64,000 nucleotides of DNA from the NCBI GenBank assembly GCA_903632075.3, contig CAHIKZ030003516.1:103501-167500 (forward strand), in the 5' to 3' direction. Positions 10,852-21,599 of this stretch are shown here, piece after piece. Source of the DNA: Acanthosepion pharaonis (Eukaryota > Mollusca > Cephalopoda > Sepiida > Sepiidae). The notes under the pieces were generated by a model that ran no database searches, was not told the DNA's origin, and saw nothing but the letters and a program-made list of their open reading frames with translations. Positions within the stretch are counted from its first letter, which is position 1; every line of letters begins with the position of its first letter. A program made the translations under genes and the position numbers.

Positions 10852-11580
10852 TCTCTATCTATAAAAGGCAGGATGTGTGTGTGTGTAACAAATGCACAGC
10901 CGCAATTTTTGACAGATTTGCATCAAAATTTATATGCACATGCTCCAAGTTAGTGGAAATAATCGATGCTCCATCGATAGTGGAAATAATTGATTTTTTC
11001 ATGCTTCTACGGCAGTTTTCATGTAGTTTGCGGCCATTTTCTACTGGCCAGAGTGAGAGCCTATAGCTGGCTGCCATGAATAGGAAGGAAGATTCTATTG
11101 GCCAGTGTGAGAGCCAACAGCTGACTGACATGAATGTTAACTAGCATGCTAACATGCAAAAAAAATCGATAGCTGCATTCGTCACAAGTGGGAAAAATTT
11201 AAATCTGCATGGCACTTTACTCCAATTGGCTCATTCATTTGCTTAAACAGAACTGGGTTGAGTGGGAAAAAGTATTTGTTGTTAACATTCTTTTTTCATT
11301 CGGTTTTTCCAGTTACAAGTCCTTTTTTAAAGCTGATCATTTTGTGTTCATTTTGTTTAGTTCTTTTTTCATAACAGATTTAATGTTTAGTATAGAGCTG
11401 AGAAAAAATTTGCAGTGTGAGATAGGCAAGAAGTAAGGCATGTAGCAACATCAGCGCGGCAAAGAGCACTCCTTTAAAGGCAAGGAAGGGCAAAAATATT
11501 TTAAGTCAAGTGATAGCAATTACTGTATGAGTCGTACGATTTTTGAACCAAGCACGGGCAACGCCGGGCCATGCTGCTAG
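10852..11580 (+). mobile_element. Non-autonomous Helitron, 729 bp
   Basis: The 5' end is 'tctctatctataaaaggcag' preceded by A (10851). The 3' end carries 'cacgggcaacgccgggcc', a short GC-rich imperfect hairpin, then 'atgctgctag', followed by T (11581). TC...hairpin...CTAG with A/T target flanks and no target duplication are Helitron hallmarks. A (TG)n tract follows the 5' end. There is no Rep/helicase gene. A closely similar inverted copy is at 62899-63640. Confidence 0.8.
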
Positions 11581-12485
11581 TCTTATATAGAAAAATTCTT
11601 TAAAAAAAGCATTTCTAATTTGATTTGTTCTCACTGAAGCCATGATTTTAATTTTATTTTTAAGTTTAATTCAGACATTAATATTTTTTGTAGTAAAGAT
11701 GCAAAACTAATTTGTATATTTACTACAATGAAAAATAAAATGAATATAAAATGGAAAAAAAATGTGTATTATTAAATAATTTATTCTGGGGTTTTATAGT
11801 TTTAGTGATATTTTCTTTTTTATAACTGAACGTTAAATGAGTATGAAATTTTTAACCATTTAACCAAAAATGGGGGGAAAATAATCGATTTTAGCCATAG
11901 TTTAAGACAATTTTAACCTACAACACAAGCAAAACAACAATTCCTAAATAGGAAGAAAAAGTATAGAGAAAAGTGGCTTTCAACGGAAATCCCAAGGTCA
12001 CAAGACTTTTCCTTCTTTTTTCTTTCCTCTCTGAACACAAAGGGAGAAATAGGCTAAAAATAAACATTGACCAACCAAAACAAAAAGGATGACCAAAAAT
12101 CTAAGATTTACAGCTTACTATTACATGACTAAAATTTATTTAAAGTCAACTCTCTTGGTGATAGGTTTTGTAAAAAATACCAAATTGAATAGAATTTGAT
12201 GACTAAAAAATAATAGCCTTACTCATTATTTTCATAATCAGCCAAATAATTTTTATACCAGTTTATAAAATAAATTAAAAAAACAAAAGACCTCCTTGGT
12301 GGAAATAATTAAGATATACAAACTGCTAGGATTTGTCTTCTTATGGCTTAAATTCAGCAAGAAACTAAAAACTTTCAAGGAGAGGTCAGCAGGAAATGAA
12401 ACATTAATCTACATGAACAATAACTAAACTTTCAGGAGAAACTGAAGTCACGAAGTGTAATTAGATCAGCTTTAAAATATTATTT
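11581..12485. other. Unassigned AT-rich spacer
   Basis: No recognisable gene, RNA or element termini on either strand. Confidence 0.5.
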
Positions 12486-12740
12486 CATGTCATTTTCATT
12501 AACGTTGAAGTTTATCAGTTTTCAGACATTTTACTCTACAAGTTTTCTTCACATTGTCATACATACAATGATTCTTTTGGACCAGTTTCCTTATCTTTGT
12601 TGTCTTTATCGCAATATTTCAGCCATTCTACTCTCCAGCCTTCTTCATGTTGTGACTATTATACAATGATTCTTTTAGACCAGTTTCCTTATCTTTGTTG
12701 TCTTTATCCCAATATTTCAGCCATTCTACTCTCTAACTTT
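12486..12740 (-). repeat. SINE tail, partial 98-bp tandem duplication, minus strand
   Basis: 'acaatgattcttttggacca' at 12565 recurs at 12663 as 'acaatgattcttttagacca', a 98-bp spacing. Both continue into 'tatttcagccattctactct', the complement of the SINE tail 'gaatggctgaaata'. Only the tail portion is present. Confidence 0.65.
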
Positions 12741-12835
12741 CTGTAGACTGACCTCAATATTAATATTTTTTTTTCTATTGGTTAAGGCTGCCATGCTTTC
12801 ATGCAAATATATGGCAAACAATCTTATCAACTTGT

Positions 12836-12906
12836 CATTCAGAGCGAACCTTTCTTCATTAAGTACAGTGTTTTACCACTAGGCTATACTTACGCAGAGT
12901 TGCAGT
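12836..12906 (-). repeat. tRNA-like SINE head fragment
   Basis: On the minus strand, 'gtatagcctagtggtaaaac' fits a Pol III box A, and 'aaggttcgctctgaat' about 30 bp later fits box B. It resembles the SINE heads at 46.2 and 28.5 kb. No plausible intact cloverleaf was recognised, so this is SINE-derived rather than a tRNA gene. Confidence 0.5.
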
Positions 12907-12909
12907 GTA

Positions 12910-13707
12910 AACTTACAGAATCATTGTATATGCTTATTCATAAACAATAATAAATGAAATTCATCATAAAGGAAGTAATTCTTGAGATTGTAGATAGGCT
13001 GAAGAGAACACTCCTACGACACAACGGAATAAGAAACTCCTTGACATTCAACAGAGAGAGGTCATGTGACTTACAACTTCGATTTTTGTTTTTTTGCACT
13101 TATTAACATTCAAGTCAGTACTGGTTCAAGTATAGAATATCATCTTTAATAAATTTGCATGAGGCTAACTTTTGTCTGTGTGTCCTCCACCTTACACTGA
13201 TAGAATAAAATGTTTCGCATTGTCAAGCAAGTATTTTCCTATCAGATTTTCATAGATAATACTAACAAATGGTGTTTATAGCATAAACATTAACATTTAA
13301 TTCACAATGTCTTTGTTGATAACATTTGCTTTTTTAATTCATCCTATTTATATAGAAAGAATTTATATTTGGCTTGTAAAAATTCAGTTGTGACTTGACA
13401 GAAAATATCTTTGTTTATATTTAAAGAAAAAAATAAATATAATCTTAGCTTCTAAAAATAATGCTTTTTAGAAGTGGACATAAAGTAAATGATTCTTAAA
13501 AAATATTAATTTTTTTATAGAATTTTAGGCCTGGCAACATTAGTTACAATCTTATTTCCTGCAGCGTTCATTGTAAGTATTGTTGTCATTTGCTATTTCA
13601 CATTACTGAGAATTAATTGAGTGGGACCAAAAAGTGTTTATGGAATTATCTAAATAAATCAAAATACTCTACTTATTTAATAATCTGAACAAACCTTTTG
13701 GCCAATT

Positions 13708-13711
<4 letters not shown>
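12910..13711. other. Unassigned AT-rich spacer
   Basis: I see no gene or clear element. Confidence 0.5.
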
Positions 13712-13738
<27 letters not shown>

Positions 13739-14098
13739 CATTGGGTCCCGCAAGCCTTCTTTGTGCAAACAACGTAAGTGTTTGCTGGGACTCGCTATCA
13801 TCTGTCTCTAGTTCCTTCTGCATATATATATATATATATATAGATACACCTAGTGAGCCAGACAAACCTACCGGGAAAGCTTGCTCTACGATTGTATTGA
13901 GCTCTTTTGTTAGTTAGTTGTTACTCATATCGGGGTTTTTTCTTTGGGCTTCAGACCTGCATCTGTGCGATTTTTTGTCGGCAGAAGTTCATGTTTGTAG
14001 CTCTTTCTTTTTTTAAACCTTTTTTCCCTCGAAATTGATTTGATTAACAAATCAAAAATTCGAGGGTTTTTTCAAACGAGTCTAGTTATTTATATTTT

Positions 14099-14141
<43 letters not shown>
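13712..14141. repeat. Three (TA)n tracts with moderately GC-rich segments between
   Basis: (TA)n tracts occupy 13712-13739, 13822-13842 and 14103-14141. The DNA between is less AT-rich and looks like a dispersed element body, for example 'gggtcccgcaagccttcttt' and 'ctgggactcgctatcatctg'. I cannot name the family. Confidence 0.7.
14026..14066. other. 41-bp hairpin
   Basis: 'ccctcgaaattgatttg' pairs with the downstream 'caaatcaaaaattcgaggg' over about 17 bp with one 2-nt bulge and a short loop. It lies in the element-like block just before the long (TA)n tract. Confidence 0.75.
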
Positions 14142-14144
<3 letters not shown>

Positions 14145-14269
14145 CCCAATTCCTTACTGTACATTTTTTCTGTATTAATTTTGAATCTCCCATTGAAGCC
14201 TGAAGAGCGGGAGCGAAACTGGTTGCCAACTCATGTCCAACTACAGCCATTACTACATATCTTTATGGA

Positions 14270-14730
14270 GAATATCTACTGATGTGCTGAACAAATTGGC
14301 TCTTTAGCCCAGCAAGAGACCTACATACTCTGGCACAAACATGGCACTTGAAGAGGTGCAACAGCAGGCGTTACATTATAATGCAATTTAAAATGTCACA
14401 TGAAACCACTTTTGGACCCACATGTTATACCACAAGTGTCACATATTAGTTGCTGGATGGACGTCTATGGCTTTATAGTCAATTGCCACTCTCCATTGGG
14501 GAACTCTCAGGTGACTCCTTAGGCCAGCCATTGACAAATAAACTCTACCACAATCTGTACACATCAGATCGAGCTGACTGCTGGTGTCTTTAGGAAGTTC
14601 AATGGGATGCCTTTTAAGCTTTACGTGAATCGTTTTCTCCTCCTTAAAGTGATGCCTTCCACTCCAAGCAGCCTCATTCCAATTATTGCGATTGGATGCA
14701 CATTCTTCCTGGTGCTCACAAGAAATGTTG
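14270..14730 (-). pseudogene. Decayed zinc-finger tail, probably of a non-LTR retrotransposon ORF
   Basis: On the minus strand, one open stretch (about 14490-14725) includes residues 'MCTDCGRVYLSMAGLRSHLR', a C2H2-type finger. A second finger-like stretch farther along (about 14285-14345) reads 'FKCHVCARVCRSLAGLKSQF' and has lost one metal ligand (H to Q). Fingers of the C-x2-C...GLxSH type are common at the C-termini of molluscan non-LTR reverse-transcriptase proteins. Frames are broken between the two. Family assignment is inferred from motif memory. Confidence 0.5.
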
Positions 14731-15095
14731 CACTTTTATACATGCATACATAATTAATTCCTAAGGAATTTTCATTTTTTAACTGTTTTTAACTTTAAGA
14801 TATTAAAATTTCAAAGTGGTCTTAAACTTTTGTTAATGCTCATATCAGGACTGCTATGAATTTGAGTCTTCTTGTGATCTAGTACCAGACTAATAAGTAA
14901 TATTTGGTAATGTTTAACCTTTTTACCTACAAAAAACCCCAAAAAATAGTGTGTCAAAAGACTGTTATTCCCTTGACACCACTATTACTGTATATACTTT
15001 GACTCCCTCAGCAATGCATATTGTTTTGGAAAGTAGTAATTAGAATTTTAATAAAACCTAAACATATGAATATGAATTTATACATTTTCTTTATT
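14731..15095. other. Unassigned spacer
   Basis: No supported gene, RNA or element. Confidence 0.45.
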
Positions 15096-15229
15096 CTTGA
15101 AAATTAATTTAAAAAATATTTGCTACATTTACTGCATTTGCAATCTTACTGGTCCTTTCAGAAAAGAGAGAAAAGAGAGAGAAAAACAGGAAGTGTCTTG
15201 TTTTTATAGCTGCTTGACAGTGCTCTCAA

Positions 15230-15345
15230 ATGACTTCTTAAAAAAATTGGCAAAGTTATGTGGAGATAGCCCACAAACTACAAAGAACAGGGAATTGTAG
15301 AAAGTCATGATTGCTGACATCCTGAATGAAATTGAAATGTAAAAG
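15230..15345 (+). pseudogene. Retrotransposon ORF tail fragment
   Basis: Plus-strand residues around 'KVMIADILNE' resemble the 'LWRAMIAxVL' end of the non-LTR ORF tail seen better at 37.2-37.9 and 42.2-43.3 kb. One in-frame stop precedes it. Short and weak on its own. Confidence 0.35.
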
Positions 15346-15479
15346 AACATTTTGATAGAATTTTTTCAGTTTCCCTTAGATCTTTCATACAGAAGCTATT
15401 GGCATTTTTCACAATGGAGACATACCATATGAGATTCTTTTACAATGATGTTCATTCTGTATAAGGCCCAAAGGTCACT

Positions 15480-15990
15480 CAATAGAGAGGATTAAAGAAT
15501 AAGAGGCACAGAAAATAATGGTTAACGCTAGACTTGAACAGCTTAAGATTGTAGTGATCGGGGAAGCAAAGTGATCAGTTTCAAGAAGCAGCAGTTCCTG
15601 GGAAGAACCTGCTCAAGTTGAACTTATAACTCAACAATGGAATGCGAAAGGAATGAGTGTGGTTTGCTACAATATACGTGGCATGGATAGTCTTAGCTGT
15701 GAAAATTAGAACTGGTAGAACTAAGAAATGTAGTTCCTCTGAACAGTGGGAGTAATGATAGATCACCGAGAGGCTTGTGATGTCTTGTCTGTGGGAAAGC
15801 GATTGTAAGATGGAAAATACTTTGTCACCTACACGGAGACACTTTTGGACTATCGAGACTGCAAAGTGAAGGCTGGGCAGCTCCTGCCCATATATGGCAG
15901 CAGTACTCCATTTTAGGTCTAATCTGATTCTTGTAAAGGATAGTAGAAGGAATCAAGTACTTATTGGAGTGGTAGTTAAAAGCTTATAGT
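15480..15990 (-). pseudogene. CR1/Jockey-like reverse transcriptase C-terminus (decayed)
   Basis: Minus-strand residues include 'RPKMEYCCHIWAGAAQPSL', then after frame changes 'HSFRIPLLSYKFNLSRFFPG'. These match the well-known C-terminal signature of CR1/Jockey-type non-LTR ORF2 proteins (RPxMEYCxHIWxGA ... HSxRxP ... FFPRTAxLWN). Stops and shifts show that it is dead. The RT catalytic core is not adjacent. Confidence 0.75.
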
Positions 15991-16194
15991 TAAAAAGTTG
16001 CTAATCTGCAATTAACTATCTCTCGTAGTAGTAGTATGAATAGTAGTAAGTGAGTTGTTTATGAGAATACACAAAGGAAACTTTCAATAAATCTAATTAG
16101 CACTTTATGTTTGTGAAACATCTGTTGCTTCATAGTTAAAATAAAATAGATGTTAATCTGTTCTGGCTATGTCTGTTATGATCACTTTGTAGTA

Positions 16195-16420
16195 ATGTAC
16201 TTGTGAAAGGCATGGTTCTATCTCTCCTACTCCACCTATGGGTAAAATAGTAGAGCAGACTGGGCCCTTTAGCTTTAGTAGGGAAATCAGTATAACAGAA
16301 GAAAAAAAATTATTACCAGCAATACAATTTTGAAGGAGATATTGCTAGCAATAGAGATTGTCGACATTAAATAACCCACTGAGGTTGATATGCTGTAAAA
16401 CAAACTAAACCAAAGCAAAC
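16195..16420 (+). repeat. Cephalopod-type SINE, 3' body
   Basis: It carries the conserved body 'acttgtgaaaggcatggttc', 'ctatgggtaaaatagtagag' and 'cagactgggccctttagc', and the end 'ttaaataacccactgaggtt', matching the SINE copies at 19.1, 43.6 and 62.1 kb. The tRNA head is not evident. Confidence 0.6.
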
Positions 16421-16499
16421 AAATCTGATTTTAAAAAAAATTAATAGTTAGTCCTTTCTTACTGCTTTCCTTTACTACTTCATCTCAGAGTCCCCGCAG

Positions 16500-16635
16500 T
16501 TTTCTTTTTGTTTCAGTCATCAACACTGGTAGAACTACTAGTTCTTTTAGGATCACCTTGACGTGAAGGTTAAATAAATCTGGCGAGAAGATGCTTCCTT
16601 GTCTTATTCCCCTTCCTATTTTTGTGTACTTGCTC
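16500..16635 (-). pseudogene. Non-LTR reverse transcriptase core fragment
   Basis: A clean minus-strand open stretch reads 'SKYTKIGRGIRQGSIFSPDL' and continues 'FNLHVKVILKEL'. It matches the RT motif block GxRQGxxxSPxLFNLY.E. of RTE/CR1-type endonuclease-reverse transcriptases. The downstream FADD catalytic block is absent. It lies near, but in the wrong order relative to, the ORF tail at 16.86-17.06 kb, so it is a separate or rearranged fragment. Confidence 0.75.
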
Positions 16636-16849
16636 AATTCATAATCAGTGGATTGTTAAGACATGGAGACAAAATTATCAATATTTTCTATTAAGAGAGA
16701 AAAGAGCATTAGATCCGAAAAGAACAAGTGGCCAACCCAAACTGCACAAGAACTTTAGAAACTAACTTTAGAAGCACTTCACAGCCAGCCAAAAACTCAG
16801 GACAGAAGAAACTAAAAACTAACTTCAAAGAGATGCAGGCCAAACCTTT

Positions 16850-17289
16850 CTTGTCATACTTTCTTCTATATGCCATGTCCTTTCAGGACATAGGTGATCA
16901 TGGCTCTCTACATCTTCCTATCATTTGTGGTTTTTAGCAGTTTTTCACCATTTGCTAAGGCTCCCCCCATTGTTCCACAATCCATTCACACAATCTCTCT
17001 TGCCTTCAATAAGCCCCCTGTAAGGGTTAAATTTTCAAAGCCCTTCTTCCTCATTATATATCCAAGAGATTTCAGCTGGCTTTTCCTGATTCTGAGTAGA
17101 ATGTTCTTCCTGTTGCCATTTTCATTGAGACTTCTTTTTTGCTTACTCACTTCATTCATGGAATTCTTTTCTTTTTCTCTTTTCTTTCTTTTTTTCTTTC
17201 TTTCTTTCTTTTTCATTTTTCTCTTATTTTTCTTCCTTTCTCTTCTTTTTCTTCCTTTCTCTTCTTTTCCTCCTTTTTCTTTCTTTTTT

Positions 17290-17338
<49 letters not shown>

Positions 17339-17395
17339 TATTTTACTCTTTTTCTCTTCTTTCTTTCTTTCTTTCTTTTTTCTATTTTCCTCTTT

Positions 17396-17439
<44 letters not shown>

Positions 17440-17737
17440 TTTTCTCTTATTTTCCTCCTTCTTTCTTTCATGTTCTTTGCTTCTTTCTCATCTTTCTCTT
17501 CTTTTTTCCTCCTTTCTGTTCTATTTCATACTTTCTCTTCTTTTTTCTCTTTTTGCTTCATTTTTCCTCCCTTCTTTCTTTCTTTCTTTCTTCTTTTTTC
17601 TTTCATCATTATGTGTCCAAGGAATTTCAGCTGGCTTTTCCTGATTCTGAGTAGAATGTTCTTCCTGTTGCCATTTTCATTGAGACTTCTTTGTTGCTTA
17701 CTCACTTCATTCATGGAATTCTTTTCTTTTTCTCTTT

Positions 17738-17781
<44 letters not shown>

Positions 17782-17865
17782 TTTCATTTTTCTCTTATTT
17801 TTCTTCCTTTCTCTTATTTTTCTTCCTTTCTCTTCTTTTTCTTCCTTTCTCTTCTTTTTCTTCCT

Positions 17866-17896
<31 letters not shown>

Positions 17897-17949
17897 TATT
17901 TTCCTCTTTTCTCTTCTTTCTTTCTTTCTTCTATTTTCCTCTTTTCTCT

Positions 17950-18010
<61 letters not shown>

Positions 18011-18145
18011 TCTTTTCTCTTATTTTCCTCTTTCTTTCTTTCATTTTCTTTGCTTCTTTCTCATCTTTCTCTTCTTTTTTCCCCCTTTCTGTTCTATTTC
18101 TTTCTTTCTCTTCTTTATTCCCTTTTCTCTTCATTTTTCCTCTAT

Positions 18146-18182
<37 letters not shown>

Positions 18183-18416
18183 TTTCATCATTATGTGTCC
18201 AAGGAATTTCAGCTGGCTTTTCCTGATTCTGAGTAGAATGTTCTTCCTGTTGCCATTTTCATTGAGACTTCTTTTTTGCTTACTCACTTCATTCATGGAA
18301 TTCTTTTCTTTCTTTCTTTCTTTCTCTCTTTTTCATTTTTCTCTTATTTTTCTTCCTTTCTCTTCTTTTTCTTCCTTTCTCTTCTTTTTCTTCCTTTCTC
18401 TTCTTTTCCTCCTTTT

Positions 18417-18452
<36 letters not shown>

Positions 18453-18489
18453 TTTCTTTCTTTCTTTCTTCTATTTTCCTCTTTTCTCT

Positions 18490-18522
<33 letters not shown>

Positions 18523-18812
18523 TCTTTTCTCTTATTTTCCTCCTTCTTTCTTTCATTTTCTTTGCTTCTTTCTCATCTTTCTCTTCTTTTTTCCTCCTTT
18601 CTGTTCTATTTCGTTCTTTCTCTTCTTTTTTCTCTTTTTGCTTCATTTTTCCTCTATTCTTTCTTTCTTTCTTTCTTTCTTTCTTCTTTTTTCTTTCATC
18701 ATTATGTGTCCAAGGAATTTCAGCTGGCTTTTCCTGATTCTGAGTAGAATGTTCTTCCTGTTGCCATTTTCATTGAGACTTCTTTGTTGCTTACTCACTC
18801 CGTCCATGAAAT
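16850..18812 (-). repeat. Four retrotransposon-tail cores alternating with GAAA tracts
   Basis: A core of about 115 bp, on the minus strand encoding 'SLNENGNRKNILLRIRKSQL' then 'KFLGHIMMKE', occurs at about 17052, 17602, 18186 and 18696. The cores are separated by (TTTC)n/(GAAA)n-rich tracts of about 390-460 bp at 17166-17600, 17725-18185 and 18305-18690. The lowest-coordinate core continues (16850-17040) into the ORF tail 'GFENLTLTGGLLKARE' and 'MWRAMITYVLKGHG'. The monomer is about 510-585 bp. Long plus-strand frames rich in F, L and S (up to 617 codons) are translation of the repeat, not genes. Confidence 0.85.
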
Positions 18813-19110
18813 TCTCAGTATCCTTCTGTAGAAACACACTCCTGCTGCTGCCAGTTTTCTCCTCTGTAGGGAGATTGTTTACCTGCCATATAAGAGGATG
18901 GATATCACAAAGCAATTCAGTCCACATTGACCAAAAATTCCTCCTTTTGCATTTCTCCTCTACTACAATGTATGACCTCAGCTCCCGACATGAAGGACAT
19001 TTATCAATTGTGTATATCTCTCTTTCACAAATACGTTTTCTCTATTCAGCTAAATTTTTATTAGATGCTCAAAAGAATATTTTGATAAGATCGCTACACT
19101 CTTCTTTCCT
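18813..19110. other. Unassigned spacer between inverted retrotransposon tails
   Basis: The sequence is not low-complexity, but I recognise no gene. It forms part of the spacer between the minus-oriented cores and the plus-oriented pair at 19.44 kb. Confidence 0.4.
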
Positions 19111-19114
19111 TTCT

Positions 19115-19330
19115 ACTCGAGGATGTGCTGACGGCATAATGGAGAGCAGTTATGAATGAAAATTCGGAGAACTGGGTTTGAATTTCTGTTGTGTTCATTA
19201 CTTACATTTACTTACGCACACATACCTTTGAGAAATGTATGAATCCATCTCCTCCCCAACTATGGGTTAAATAGTAGAACTTGCATTTGGGAAATTCATT
19301 GTTATACTATGAAAAAATTATTTCTGCAAT
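19115..19330 (+). mobile_element. Cephalopod-type tRNA-derived SINE
   Basis: The head is degraded ('cggcataatggagagc', box-B-like 'gggtttgaatttctgt'). The body is well conserved: 'cattacttacatttacttac', 'ctttgagaaatgtatgaatc', 'caactatgggttaaatagta'. Similar to the copies at 43.58 and 62.1 kb. Confidence 0.65.
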
Positions 19331-19439
19331 ATTCACACTCAAAAAAAAAAAAAAAAAATTCACAAATATGTTTCTTGGCTTTAAATAACCCACAATGAAT
19401 TGATAAGCCATAAAAATCAAAATCAATGAAAACAAACAA

Positions 19440-19604
19440 ACAAGGAAGTTTCAAAGGAAATGGCAACAGAAAGAACACTTCTACTCAAAATCAGGAAAAG
19501 CCAGCTAAAATTCCTTGGATATATAATGATGAAAGAAAAAAGAAGACAAAAGAGGAAAAAGAAAGAAAGAAAGAAGAGAATGGAAGTTAAAGAATAGAAA
19601 AACG

Positions 19605-19635
<31 letters not shown>

Positions 19636-19935
19636 AAAGAGAAAAAGAAAAGAATTTCATGGATGGAGTGAGTAAGCAACAAGGAAGTTTCAAAGAAAAT
19701 GGCAACAGAAAGAACACTTCTACCCAGAATCATGAAAAGCCAGCTGAAATTTGTTGGACACGTAATGAGGAAGAAGGGTTTTGAAAATTTAATCCTTACA
19801 GGGGACTTATTGAAGGCAAGAGTGATTGTGCGAATGGATTGTGGAACAATGGGGGAAACCTTAGCAAATGGAAAAAAATGCTAAAAGTTACAAGTGATAG
19901 GAAGATGTAGAGAACCATGATCACCTATGAACTAA
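19440..19935 (+). repeat. Inverted partner of the GAAA/retrotransposon-tail array
   Basis: Two plus-strand cores (about 19440-19530 and 19656-19770) flank one short GAAA tract (about 19540-19655). The second core runs on into 'KKGFENLILTGDLLKARVIV' and ends near 19930. This is the same structure as 16.85-18.8 kb in opposite orientation, with a single expansion tract. The ORF is broken. Confidence 0.85.
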
Positions 19936-20154
19936 CTGAGTAAGAATCCTTCTTTTCTTGTATGCCTAATGAACCAAATAATTTTTTTTCCCTATGGAAT
20001 TAATCTTCTGTACTTAATCCAACTTGTAAGCCTTACACTACAGAAAGTTACTTGTTTCAAACAGAAGGCATTTCATTAAATAAGCAATTACCTTTTCAGC
20101 TGTACACTATTTATAGCAGCCACAAGAGTAGAAGCAGTAACAACATCAGCAGTT

Positions 20155-20440
20155 TTTCATATTGATATCTTTTCAGATTATGAAACTATTTAGAAGTTAT
20201 AACATCTAGAAAATTAAAATCACTGCTTTATAAAAATTTCCAAGATTTAAATATTCTACACTAAAATAAAACATGTTATCTACTTGAAACACAATGATAC
20301 AAACTAAAACATTCTTTTCCTTGCTTTGCTTCCAGAAATGTCAAATAAATCATAGTTTGTTATATTGATACCATTTCAGTTTAGGAAACTATTCAGAAGT
20401 TATAACATCCAGAAAATTAAAACCATTGTTTTATAAAAGC
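20155..20440 (+). repeat. Direct repeat, 80-bp blocks 201-203 bp apart
   Basis: 'gaaactatttagaagttata' with 'acatctagaaaattaaaatc' (about 20180) recurs as 'gaaactattcagaagttata' with 'acatccagaaaattaaaacc' (about 20383). Both are preceded by 'tatattgata'. The sequence between is unassigned. Confidence 0.75.
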
Positions 20441-20446
20441 CTGAGA

Positions 20447-20867
20447 GACCCTAGACTGCAGCCTATACCAGCCTAGCCTAGCCTAAATGATAATCTGGCC
20501 TGGGCCCTAGGCTGTTGTCTATACTAGCCAAAAGAACAATCCATCCCTGGCGCCTAAGATGCAGCCTATATTAGCATAAAGGACAATCCAGTCTTGGGCC
20601 CTAAGCTGGAGCCTATTCTAGCCTAAAGAATAATCCGGCCCTTGACCCATGGCTGTAGCCTATACTAGTCTAAAGTTCAATCCAGCCTTGGACCCTAGGA
20701 TGCAGCTTATACTAGCATAAAGGACAATCCAGCTCTGGACCCCAAGATGCAACCTATATCATCTTAAAGGATAATCCAGCCTTGGACCCTCGGCTGCACC
20801 CTATACTAGCCTAGAGGATAATCTGATCCTGGGCCCATACTAGCCTAAAGGATAATCCAGCCCTTAA
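20447..20867 (+). repeat. 47-bp minisatellite, about 9 copies
   Basis: The 'aatcc' landmark recurs at 20538, 20585, 20632, 20679, 20726, 20773 and 20820, exactly 47 bp apart, then at 20854 after a 13-bp deletion. The unit reads roughly 'agcctatactagcctaaagg', 'ataatccagccttggaccct', 'aggctgc'. It is much more GC-rich than its surroundings. Constant spacing despite point divergence suggests an old array without recent slippage. Confidence 0.95.
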
Positions 20868-21234
20868 ATATTTATAGCAATTCTAAATGTTGTTGCAATA
20901 CTGAGCCACATTGTGAGTCATCAATATATATTTAAATATAGGATAGACTCCATGTTATCATTTATCACGAATACTGCCTTGTCATTTACATCAGATAATT
21001 CTTTTCTTTGTTTGATTTGTAATATTGCTAAGACCCATGAGCTTGCAAAAATTAAACAGTATAAACTATTATTTGCATTAATGTTGATTTAATCAGCAAC
21101 TGACAGTTTCCTTAAAGTAGTGTCCTATATGCATATCAGTGTTTTTGTTTTATCAGCTTCGTGCATGAGCCAGTCTTACTGGCCACATCTGGGAGATGAA
21201 GCACCAATACCAATAAAACAGTATGTACTACTTA
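20868..21234. other. Unassigned AT-rich spacer
   Basis: Nothing supported on either strand. Confidence 0.45.
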
Positions 21235-21305
21235 AGAATATAAGTAAACGTCTTCTTTTATATGCTGTGTCCATTCAGGATGTGTGTGGTCATGGCTCTC
21301 CATAA
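21235..21305 (-). pseudogene. Retrotransposon tail 3' end fragment
   Basis: 'ttatatgctgtgtccattca' and 'gtcatggctctccataaatt' parallel 'tatatgccatgtcctttcag' and 'atcatggctctctacatctt' at 16.87-16.91 kb, the C-terminal end of the retrotransposon tail ('WRAMI'). Only the last 70 bp survive. Confidence 0.5.
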
Positions 21306-21480
21306 ATTTCTCTCTCTTTAGTATCACTCTCACTCCTGTTCTGCCATCTATTTTTCACAAGTTTGTTAGGTAGGTTACTCCAGGGATCCAGACTATCATT
21401 TTCCATCATCGTCCCAGAACCATCCTAAAAAACAATTTTGAATCATCTACCCCAAAATTCAAACTCTCCTGAAATCAAAA

Positions 21481-21580
21481 TGAGAGAGAGAGTGTCAGGA
21501 GAATCCATGAAGCCAACATAACCTGAGAGAGAGAGGGGGGGAGAGGTAGAGAGAGAGAGAGGAGGAGGAGGAAGAGAGAG
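21481..21580 (+). repeat. GA-rich microsatellite region
   Basis: (GA)n and (GAG)n runs interrupted by 'tgtcaggagaatccatgaag' and 'ccaacataacc'. No coding content. Confidence 0.8.
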
Positions 21581-21599
21581 ATCTTTGAAAAACCTATGA

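Noticed and set aside
16894..18747. 617-codon plus-strand frame rich in F, S and L
   Set aside because: It spans (TTTC)n tracts and the antisense of retrotransposon tails; no domain structure.
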